In this document: positions 7,230 to 12,080 of the stretch, piece by piece | Layout: each line of letters opens with the position of its first letter | Numbering within the stretch: position 1 is the first letter of the stretch | NCBI GenBank assembly: GCA_019683665.1 | Contig: JADGIB010000085.1 | Span: forward strand, 1-12,080 | DNA length: 12,080 nt | Direction: 5' to 3' | From: Solirubrobacteraceae bacterium | GTDB lineage: Bacteria; Actinomycetota; Thermoleophilia; Solirubrobacterales; Solirubrobacteraceae | The notes under the pieces: generated by a model | The model's database searches: none | The model's input: only the letters and a program-made list of their open reading frames with translations | What the model was told of the DNA's origin: nothing | Made by a program: the position numbers and the translations under genes

Positions 7230-7804
7230 TCACGTGTCGCGCGCGGACCCCGGCTCGGCCATCCGGCCGTGCAGCGCCGCCTTCGCCCGGTCGGGAAGGA
7301 AGCGGCTGCCGCGGCCCTGGAGCCTCGTCGCCAGCGACGCGCTCACGACGCGCTCGCGGCCGGCCATGAGCGCCTCGAAGCCGTCGCGCGCGACGTCCGC
7401 CGGGTCGTCCTTGCGCTCGCTGGCGCCGATCCGGGTGTCGGCCATGTCGGCGCGCTCGAAGAACGCGGTGTCGGTCGGCCCCGGCATGAGCGCGGTGACC
7501 GTCACGCCGGTGTCCTTCAGCTCCGCGCGCAGCGCGAGCGCGAACGACAGCACGAACGACTTCGACGCGTTGTAGACGGCCTGGTAGGTGCCCGGCATCG
7601 CGGCCGCGATCGACGACGTGACAGGATGCGGCCCTCGCCGCGGGCGACCATGTCGGCGGCGACGCGCTTGGCCAGGTGGACGGTCGAGCGCACGTTGAGG
7701 TCGACGATCCGCAGCTCGTCGGCGAGCGCGGTGTCGGTCGCGAACGCGCCGCCGGCGCCGATCCCGGCGTTCAGCGCGATCGCCGACAGCGGGCGGCCGC
7801 CGGC
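7230..7804 (-). pseudogene. Broken SDR-family dehydrogenase: N-terminal deletion plus frameshift
   Basis: Two adjoining reading frames together give most of one SDR protein. The upstream part (about 7804 down to 7622) encodes GRPLSAIALNAGIG, a central helix with LNVRSTVHLAKR, and GEGRIL. The downstream part (to the TGA at 7230-7232) continues with TSSIAAAMPGTYQAVYNASK, including the Ser/Tyr/Lys catalytic residues, and an apparently complete C-terminus (VTALMPGPTDTAFFERADMADT and onward). The frames meet at about 7621, where one base is missing between CTG and TCACG; restoring it gives a normal GRIL-x-TSS junction. The first 75 or so residues, including the TGxxxGIG nucleotide motif, are absent: upstream of 7804 the sequence is unrelated and leads into the divergent dehydrogenase at 7865. 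With two independent lesions it is most likely a dead gene. A sequencing error could explain the frameshift but not the missing N-terminus. An ATG at 7598 could still express a 122-aa C-terminal fragment. Confidence 0.8.
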
Positions 7805-7854
7805 GCGCCGGTTTCCCGCCCGCCCGCGCCGGGGAGCCGGTCCCCTGACCACCC

Positions 7855-7860
7855 GGGAGG
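7855..7860 (+). promoter_or_regulatory. Ribosome binding site GGGAGG for the zinc dehydrogenase
   Basis: GGGAGG ends 4 nt before the ATG at 7865. The spacing is short but usable, and it fixes the start that gives the family-typical MKAVTW N-terminus. Most other starts in the window lack such a site. Confidence 0.6.
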
Positions 7861-7864
7861 CGAC

Positions 7865-9046
7865 ATGAAGGCAGTGACCTGGCACGGCCGGCGCGACGTC
7901 CGCGTCGACACCGTGCCCGACCCCACCATCGAGGACCCGCGGGACGTCGTCGTGCGCGTCACGTCGTCGGGCATCTGCGGCTCCGACCTGCACCTCTACG
8001 AGGTGCTCGGCCCGTTCCTCGACGAGGGCGACATCCTCGGCCACGAGCCGATGGGGATCGTCGAGGAGGTCGGCAGCGGGGTGACCGAGCTCGCCCCGGG
8101 CGACCGCGTCGTCGTCCCGTTCAACGTCTCCTGCGGCACCTGCTGGATGTGCACGGCCGGCCTGCACTCGCAGTGCGAGACGACCCAGAACCGCGACCAG
8201 GGCACCGGCGGGTCGCTGTTCGGCTACACGAAGCTCTACGGCCAGGTGCCGGGCGGGCAGGCCGAGTACCTGCGCGTCCCGTTCGGCGACCGGCTGCCGA
8301 TCAAGGTCCCGCACGGCCCGCCCGACGACCGCTACGTCTACCTGTCCGACGTGCTGCCGACCGCCTGGCAGGCCGTCGCCTACGCCGACGTCCCGCTCGG
8401 CGGCACGCTCGTCGTCCTCGTCCTCGGCCCGATCGGCGACATGTGCACGCGGATCGCCGCCCACCGCGGCCACCGGGTCGTCGGCGTCGACCTCGTCGAC
8501 GCGCGCCTGGACCGCGTCCGCGCCCGCGGCGTCGAGGTCCTCGCCCTGCGCGAGCCCGAGCACGACCTCGGCGACGCCGTCCGCGCGATGACCGGCGGGC
8601 GCGGCGCCGACGCGGTCATCGACGCCGTCGGGATGGAGGCGCACGGGGCGCCGGTCGCCAAGCTCGCCCAGACCGCGGCCGGGATGCTCCCCGACGCGCT
8701 CGCCCGCCCGCTCATCCAGAAGGCCGGGATCGACCGCCTCCACGCGCTCCACCTCGCGATCGACGTCGTCCGCCGCGGCGGGACGATCTCGCTCAGCGGG
8801 GTCTACGGCGGCATGGCCGACCCGCTGCCGATGCTCACGCTGTTCGACAAGCAGGTCCAGCTGCGGATGGGCCAGGCGAACGTCCACCGCTGGGTCGACG
8901 AGATCCTCCCGCTGCTCACCGACGAGGACCCGCTCGGCGTCGACGGCTTCGCCACCCACCACGTCGGGATCGACGAGGCGCCCGCCGCCTACGAGCGCTT
9001 CCAGAAGAAGCAGGACGGCACGGTGAAGGTGCTCGTCACCCCGTGA
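7865..9046 (+). CDS. Zinc-dependent alcohol dehydrogenase, formaldehyde-dehydrogenase-like (MDR)
   Basis: A 393-aa zinc-containing MDR enzyme, expected to oxidise an alcohol or an aldehyde adduct with NAD in the cytoplasm. The catalytic zinc ligands are Cys38 (in GICGSD), His60-Glu61 (GHEPMG) and probably Asp162. The structural zinc loop has Cys90, Cys93, Cys96 and Cys104. The nucleotide-binding turn is LGPIGDM (187-193), followed by an acidic residue at the end of beta-2 (GVDL, Asp209) that favours NAD. The long loop with GGSLFGYTKLYG (115-126) and the mid-domain helix insertion near 270-300 are typical of the roughly 390-aa group that includes glutathione-independent formaldehyde dehydrogenase, rather than simple ethanol dehydrogenases. 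The start ATG follows a GGGAGG site. The gene is divergent to the broken SDR and overlaps the S4-domain gene tail to tail by 11 bp. The true substrate is not known. Confidence 0.93.
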   Translation: MKAVTWHGRRDVRVDTVPDPTIEDPRDVVVRVTSSGICGSDLHLYEVLGPFLDEGDILGHEPMGIVEEVGSGVTELAPGDRVVVPFNVSCGTCWMCTAGLHSQCETTQNRDQGTGGSLFGYTKLYGQVPGGQAEYLRVPFGDRLPIKVPHGPPDDRYVYLSDVLPTAWQAVAYADVPLGGTLVVLVLGPIGDMCTRIAAHRGHRVVGVDLVDARLDRVRARGVEVLALREPEHDLGDAVRAMTGGRGADAVIDAVGMEAHGAPVAKLAQTAAGMLPDALARPLIQKAGIDRLHALHLAIDVVRRGGTISLSGVYGGMADPLPMLTLFDKQVQLRMGQANVHRWVDEILPLLTDEDPLGVDGFATHHVGIDEAPAAYERFQKKQDGTVKVLVTP

Positions 9047-9248
9047 CGACGCGCAGCTGCTCGCCGCCGGCGGCGACGACGTCGCCGGCGCGCAGCTGGC
9101 GGCCGCGACGGGCCTCGGGCTCGCCGTTGACCGTCACGCCGCCCTCGGCCAGCAGCGCCTTCGCCTCGCCGCCGGTGTCGGCCAGCCCGGCGAGCTGGAG
9201 GAGCTGGCCGAGGCGGATGACCTCGCCGCGGATCGGGATCTCGCGCAT
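9036..9248 (-). CDS. RNA-binding S4 domain-containing protein (YbcJ/YaaA-like)
   Basis: A 70-aa protein consisting of a single S4 domain, the small RNA-binding fold seen in ribosomal protein S4 and in stand-alone proteins of the S4_2 group. The core IRLGQLLQLAGLADTGGEAK (11-30) is the helix pair. It is followed by VTVNGEPEARRGRQL (33-47), the beta-hairpin that contacts RNA, and RAGDVV (48-53). The length equals the usual 65-75 aa of this group. The likely role is binding structured RNA such as rRNA or tRNA, but no specific target can be named. The ATG at 9246-9248 gives a family-typical N-terminus (MREIPIRGE). It lies 28 bp after the coxG stop on the same strand, so it may be read from the cox operon or from a nearby TACCGT hexamer at 9258-9263. 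Its stop overlaps the stop of the convergent dehydrogenase. Confidence 0.9.
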   Translation of the reverse strand: MREIPIRGEVIRLGQLLQLAGLADTGGEAKALLAEGGVTVNGEPEARRGRQLRAGDVVAAGGEQLRVVTG

Positions 9249-9257
9249 CGGGCCGGG

Positions 9258-9263
9258 ACGGTA
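9258..9263 (-). promoter_or_regulatory. Candidate -10 element (TACCGT) for the S4-domain gene
   Basis: Minus-strand TACCGT lies 9 nt before the ATG at 9248, with no ribosome binding site. The spacing is at the long end for a leaderless start, so this is tentative. It would allow expression independent of the cox genes upstream. Confidence 0.3.
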
Positions 9264-9276
9264 GCGGCGGCGCGCG

Positions 9277-9996
9277 TCAGCGCCGCCGCCCGCGCCGCCG
9301 GCCCTGCAGGTAGGCGGCGAGCGCGACGACCGCCAGGAGCGCGCCGAGCCGCCGCGGGTCCGCGAGCCGGTCGGCGACGACGGCGCCGCCGATCGAGCCG
9401 AGATCGAGCGCGTCGCCGGCCCCGCCGGGCGGGGGCGGGGCGGTCGCGCCGCCCGGGCCGTCCGCGGCGCCCGCCTCCCCGGTGCCGGCGCCGGCGCCGG
9501 CCGGGGCGCCGGTCCCGGGCGTCCCCGGGGCGGGCGCGTCCGGCCCGCCGCGGCCCTCGAGCATCGCGGCGAGGTTCGCCTCGAACTGGTCGACGAGGCG
9601 GCCGCTGACGTCGGCGAGGACGCCCTGGCCCATCGTCGCGACCTTCCCGGTCAGGTCGACGTCGGTGACGATCTCGGCCGTCGTGCGCCCGCCGTCGCCG
9701 CTGAGCGTCATCGTCACCTCGGCGTCCGCGGTGCCCTGGCCGCGCGACTCCTGCGCCCGCGCCCGCATCACCGCGCGGTGGGCGGCCTCATCGCGCTCGA
9801 TGATCTCGACGCTGCCGCGGTAGGTCATCGACATCGGCCCGACCTTCACCTTCACCGCGACCTCGTAGGCGTCGTCGCCGGTCCGCTCCAGCACCTGGGC
9901 GCCGGGCACGTTGGGGGCGACGCGCTCGACGTCGAGGACGGCGTCCCACACGTCGGGCAGCGGCGCCGCCACCTCGAACCGGTTCTCGAATCGCAT
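9277..9996 (-). CDS. coxG: CoxG: SRPBCC carbon monoxide dehydrogenase subunit G with membrane tail
   Basis: A 239-aa CoxG-family protein. CoxG proteins recruit molybdenum CO dehydrogenase to the inner face of the membrane, and the mycobacterial member has been shown to carry menaquinone to the enzyme. Residues 1-147 form the SRPBCC (START-like) lipid-binding fold, with family signatures FENRFEV near the start, VWDAVLDVERVAPNVPGA (16-33) and KVGPMSMTYRG (51-61), and a C-terminal helix containing GRLVDQFEANLAAML (132-146). Residues 148-200 are a disordered linker rich in Gly, Ala and Pro. Residues 216-230 are hydrophobic, followed by a strongly basic end (QGRRRGRRR), which looks like a C-terminal membrane anchor. 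The start has a strong AGGAGG ribosome site 5 nt upstream. It is the fourth gene of the cox accessory run, 18 nt after coxE. Confidence 0.92.
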   Translation of the reverse strand: MRFENRFEVAAPLPDVWDAVLDVERVAPNVPGAQVLERTGDDAYEVAVKVKVGPMSMTYRGSVEIIERDEAAHRAVMRARAQESRGQGTADAEVTMTLSGDGGRTTAEIVTDVDLTGKVATMGQGVLADVSGRLVDQFEANLAAMLEGRGGPDAPAPGTPGTGAPAGAGAGTGEAGAADGPGGATAPPPPGGAGDALDLGSIGGAVVADRLADPRRLGALLAVVALAAYLQGRRRGRRR

Positions 9997-10001
9997 CGTC
10001 T

Positions 10002-10007
10002 CCTCCT
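10002..10007 (-). promoter_or_regulatory. Ribosome binding site AGGAGG for coxG
   Basis: Minus-strand AGGAGG lies in the 18-nt gap between coxE and coxG, 5 nt before the ATG at 9996. It is the strongest Shine-Dalgarno match in the window and suggests CoxG is made in higher amounts than its overlapping upstream partners. Confidence 0.8.
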
Positions 10008-10014
10008 CGGTCGT

Positions 10015-10863
10015 CTACCTGGTCCTGCCGATCGCCGCCACGACCGCGTCGAGCGCGGCGACGCTGTGGCCGCTGACGAGCTCGTCGACGTGCGGCAGCG
10101 CTGCCGCCATGCCCCCGGTGACCGGCGCGAAGCCGGGCGCCGCCGCCCGCGGGTTCACCCACACGACCCGGTACGCGAGCCGGGCCAGGCGCGCCATCTC
10201 GCGCCCGAGCAGCGCCGGGTCGCCGCGCTCCCAGCCGTCGGAGAGGATCACGACGACCGCGTCGCGGGTCAGGCCGCGGCGGCCGTGGCCGTCGGTGAAC
10301 GCCCGCAGCGCCCCGCCGATGTGGGTGCCGTCGGCCCAGTCGGGGGCGGCCGCGCTCGCGCGGGCGAGCGCGGCGGCGGCACGGCCGTCGCGCAGGGCGC
10401 GCGTGACGCGGGTCAGGCCGGTGGCGAAGACGAACGTCTCGGCCCGCGCGCCGAGCGCGGCCCCTTCGAGCAGGAGCAGGTAGGCGCGGGCGAACGGCGC
10501 CATCGAGCCGGAGACGTCGAGCAGCGCGACGAGCGGCCGCGGGCGCAGGCGCCGGCGGCGGCGCGGGCGCGCGACCGGGTCGCCGCGCTGCGCCTGGGCG
10601 GGGTCGGCCGTCCCGTCGACGACGGCGGCGAAGACGCGGTCGAAGTCGTCGACCTGCGCCCGCGACGAGACGAAGCTCAGCCGCGCCGCCCAGTACAGGC
10701 GCGACCGCACCCCGGCGCCGAGGAGGGCGACGGCCCGCGCGAACGTCGCGCTGCGCTGCGGGGTGACCGGCAGCCCGGCCGCGCGCAGCGCGTGGCCGAG
10801 CGCGGCGGCGGCCAGCGGCGCGTCGCGCGCGAGCGCGCGCTCGAACGACGGGGCGCCGCTCAC
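10015..10863 (-). CDS. coxE: CoxE-type VWA domain protein, shortened
   Basis: A 282-aa protein of the CoxE family, the VWA partner of a MoxR-type ATPase, needed to mature molybdenum CO dehydrogenase and related enzymes. An N-terminal helical part (about 1-85) has the family pattern LRAAGLPVTP and an LYWAARLSFVSSR helix (56-68). The VWA domain starts near 110 and keeps the metal-ion-dependent adhesion site: DVSGSM (116-121), Thr180 in DGTHIGGAL, and Asp209 in SDGWERGD. The usual long arginine-rich linker between the two parts is reduced to a short one (about 86-108, RRRRRLRPRP), so the protein is about 100 aa shorter than the 380-400 aa I recall for CoxE proteins. The GTG start at 10861-10863 overlaps the coxD-type stop by GTGA, implying translational coupling. 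The stop is TAG at 10015-10017. Confidence 0.88.
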   Translation of the reverse strand: MSGAPSFERALARDAPLAAAALGHALRAAGLPVTPQRSATFARAVALLGAGVRSRLYWAARLSFVSSRAQVDDFDRVFAAVVDGTADPAQAQRGDPVARPRRRRRLRPRPLVALLDVSGSMAPFARAYLLLLEGAALGARAETFVFATGLTRVTRALRDGRAAAALARASAAAPDWADGTHIGGALRAFTDGHGRRGLTRDAVVVILSDGWERGDPALLGREMARLARLAYRVVWVNPRAAAPGFAPVTGGMAAALPHVDELVSGHSVAALDAVVAAIGRTR

Positions 10864-11759
10864 GCCACCAGCCGGGCGGCCCGCGCCGCCTCCTGGTCCT
10901 CGCGGTACTTCAGCACCGCGCCGAGCGTGCGGCCGGCGGCCTGGGCGTCGAGCCGCTCGGCGCCGAGCACCCGCAGCGCCGCCAGCCAGTCGATCCCCTC
11001 GGCGATCCCGGGCGGCTTCTGCACGTCGGCGGCGCGCAGGCGGCCGAGCGCGGCGACGACCTCCCGGGCGAGCGCGGCGGGCGCGTCGGGCACCCGCCGG
11101 CGCACGATCTCGATCTCGCGCTCCGGGGCCGGGTAGTCGAGCCAGTGGTAGAGGCAGCGGCGCTTGAGCGCGTCGTGGAGGTCGCGGGTGCGGTTGGAGG
11201 TGAGCACGACCGCCGGCGGCACGGCGGCGCGGACCGTGCCGATCTCCGGGATCGTCACCGCCGCGTCGGCGAGCAGTTCGAGCAGGAACGCCTCGAAGTC
11301 GTGGTCGGCGCGGTCGAGCTCGTCGATCAGCAGGACCGCGGGCAGCGGCCCCGGGTGCTCGATCGCCTGCAGGACCGGGCGCGGGAGCAGGAGGTCGCGG
11401 GCGAACAGGTCGGCCTCGGTCAGCGCCGCGCCGTCCGCCTCGGCCAGGCGGATCCGCAGGAGCTGGCGCGGGTAGTTCCACTCGTAGAGGGCCTCGGCGC
11501 TGTCGAGCCCCTCGTAGCACTGCAGCCGGATGAGCGGGGTGTCGAGCGCGGCGGCCAGCGCGCGCGCCGCCTCGGTCTTGCCGACCCCGGCCTCGCCCTC
11601 GAGCAGCAGCGGCTGGGGGAGGCGCAGCGCGAGCAGCATCGCGGTCGCCAGCCCCTCGTCGGCCAGGTAGCCGACCGCGTCGAGGCGGGCGGCGAGCGCG
11701 GCGACGTCCGGCAGCAGCTCGGCCAGCGCGCCGGGCGGCGCCGGGCGGGAGGCGCTCAC
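10860..11759 (-). CDS. coxD: MoxR/CoxD-type AAA+ ATPase
   Basis: A 299-aa MoxR-family AAA+ ATPase. In the cox system of Oligotropha (Afipia) carboxidovorans, the CoxD ATPase acts as a chaperone in building the CuSMo active site together with CoxE. Walker A is GEAGVGKT (55-62), Walker B LLIDELD (143-149) and sensor 1 TSNRTRDL (187-194). The CoxD-like signature LQCYEGLD (79-86) with ALYEWNYPRQLL (90-101) and the arginine-bearing ALKRRCLYHWLDYP (197-210) clearly separate it from other MoxR groups. The C-terminal lid helix contains KPPGIAEGIDWLAAL (248-262). The start is taken as GTG at 11757-11759, which overlaps the upstream MobA-like stop by GTGA and gives the normal N-terminus; longer in-frame starts run into the upstream gene. 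The downstream overlap with coxE is also GTGA. The gene is intact. Confidence 0.92.
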   Translation of the reverse strand: MSASRPAPPGALAELLPDVAALAARLDAVGYLADEGLATAMLLALRLPQPLLLEGEAGVGKTEAARALAAALDTPLIRLQCYEGLDSAEALYEWNYPRQLLRIRLAEADGAALTEADLFARDLLLPRPVLQAIEHPGPLPAVLLIDELDRADHDFEAFLLELLADAAVTIPEIGTVRAAVPPAVVLTSNRTRDLHDALKRRCLYHWLDYPAPEREIEIVRRRVPDAPAALAREVVAALGRLRAADVQKPPGIAEGIDWLAALRVLGAERLDAQAAGRTLGAVLKYREDQEAARAARLVA

Positions 11760-12080
11760 CGGCGAGCCTCGCAGGCCGCGACACCGAGCCCGAGCCCCCG
11801 GGGCGGGGCCTCCGCGACCAGCGCGCGGTACTCGTCCCACGTGTCGACGTCGGCCGGGACCGGCCCGGGGACGCGCACCGCGGCGACCTCGCCGGCGCGC
11901 TCGTCGAGCAGGCGCCAGACGCCCTTGTCGCCGTGCAGCGCGGCGAGCGCGCCGAACGCCGGGCGCGCGAACGCGAGCGGGTGCCCGCGCCCGTCGTCGT
12001 AGCGGCAGGCGGCCAGCGGCGCGTCGCCCCCGCCGGCCCCCCCCGCCGCGCCGGGCGCCCGGGGCGCCCCCGGGGGGGCG
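11756..12080 (-). CDS. MobA-like NTP transferase (molybdenum cofactor cytidylyl/guanylyltransferase type), 5' end missing
   Basis: The last 107 codons of a MobA-like nucleotidyltransferase; the start lies beyond the window. The family attaches CMP or GMP to molybdopterin, making the dinucleotide cofactor needed by CO and xanthine dehydrogenases. The visible part reads ACRYDDGRGHPLAFARPAFG (the ligand-loop strand and GHP motif that close the active site), HGDKGVWRLLDE, and the conserved end VPADVDTWDEYRALV. The first 18 codons in the window are almost only Gly, Ala and Pro, with G runs, and do not look like the family; this may be sequence error near the end. The stop TGA (11756-11758) overlaps the GTG of the coxD-type gene. 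It is the first gene seen of the cox accessory run, and its family was recognised from these motifs alone. Confidence 0.78.
   Translation of the reverse strand, partial: APPGAPRAPGAAGGAGGGDAPLAACRYDDGRGHPLAFARPAFGALAALHGDKGVWRLLDERAGEVAAVRVPGPVPADVDTWDEYRALVAEAPPRGLGLGVAACEARR
12037..12080. repeat. Extreme G/C homopolymer and self-complementary end
   Basis: A run of eight C (12037-12044) is followed by CGCCCCC next to GGGGGGGCG (12065-12080), which can fold back on itself at the window end. Such sequence often halts polymerases and assembly, so base accuracy here is doubtful. Confidence 0.6.

Noticed and set aside
7831..7845. GGGGA-gccgg-TCCCC inverted repeat before the zinc dehydrogenase
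   Set aside because: Five-base G/C arms are expected often by chance here and no terminator or operator context supports it.
9051..9098. Direct repeat GCGCAGCTG (9051-9059 and 9090-9098)
   Set aside because: It is explained by two similar Gln-Leu-Arg codon runs in the S4-domain protein.
11760..11840. Longer N-terminus for the coxD-type ATPase
   Set aside because: It would overlap 81 bp of the MobA-like gene; the GTG in the GTGA overlap gives a normal start. The same reasoning rejects starts upstream of 10863 for coxE.
9778..12002. Open frames at 9778-11136 and 11145-12002 (plus)
   Set aside because: Antisense to the cox accessory genes; composition is shadow-like and the minus-strand frames carry Walker, MIDAS and SRPBCC signatures.
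1..12080. tRNA, rRNA, CRISPR array, insertion sequence, defence or mobile system
   Set aside because: No repeat-spacer pattern, transposase, integrase, nuclease pair or structured RNA was seen; genes are metabolic or housekeeping in type and share the same codon use.

Overview
This is a very GC-rich window in which third codon positions are almost all G or C. Gene starts often lack a Shine-Dalgarno sequence and instead have a TANNNT-like hexamer 6-9 nt before the start codon. This points to a high-GC actinobacterium. The mix of families (HrpA with a DUF3418 tail, flippase-like membrane protein, SDR and MDR oxidoreductases, cox maturation genes) would fit Thermoleophilia/Solirubrobacterales, but that lineage call is inference. 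Coding is dense: the longest gap between genes is 77 bp, and no tRNA, rRNA, CRISPR array or insertion sequence was seen.

Region 1 (2-2865) holds two oxidoreductases facing away from each other across only 22 bp, an SDR (2-763, minus) and a zinc-free quinone-oxidoreductase-like MDR (786-1772, plus). Their candidate -10 elements overlap. A flippase-like multi-pass membrane protein (1813-2865) follows on the plus strand.

Region 2 (2894-6784) is one large gene, the DEAH RNA helicase HrpA, full length with intact motifs. It ends at a 45-bp hairpin (6801-6845) that probably terminates transcription from both sides, because a small gene of unknown function (6862-7194, minus) converges on it.

Region 3 (7230-9248) holds a decayed SDR (7230-~7804, minus) that has lost its N-terminal nucleotide-binding region and carries a one-base frameshift. 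Next to it is an intact zinc-dependent alcohol/formaldehyde dehydrogenase-like gene (7865-9046, plus). The stop codon of that gene overlaps, tail to tail, the stop of a small S4-domain RNA-binding protein (9036-9248, minus).

Region 4 (9277-12080, minus) is the end of a molybdenum-hydroxylase / aerobic CO-dehydrogenase accessory operon. In transcription order it has a MobA-like nucleotidyltransferase (5' end outside the window), a MoxR/CoxD-type AAA+ ATPase, a short CoxE-type VWA protein and CoxG, a SRPBCC protein with a C-terminal membrane tail. The first three are joined by 4-base GTGA stop/start overlaps. The first two and CoxE would help mature the metal cofactor of a CO dehydrogenase-type enzyme, and CoxG would link the enzyme to the membrane and quinone pool. 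The catalytic coxL/M/S subunits are not in the window and would be expected beyond position 12080, where the sequence ends in an extreme G/C run. No clearly new multi-gene system was found. The most distinctive items are the shared bidirectional promoter, the long two-way hairpin, the doubly broken SDR and the shortened CoxE.
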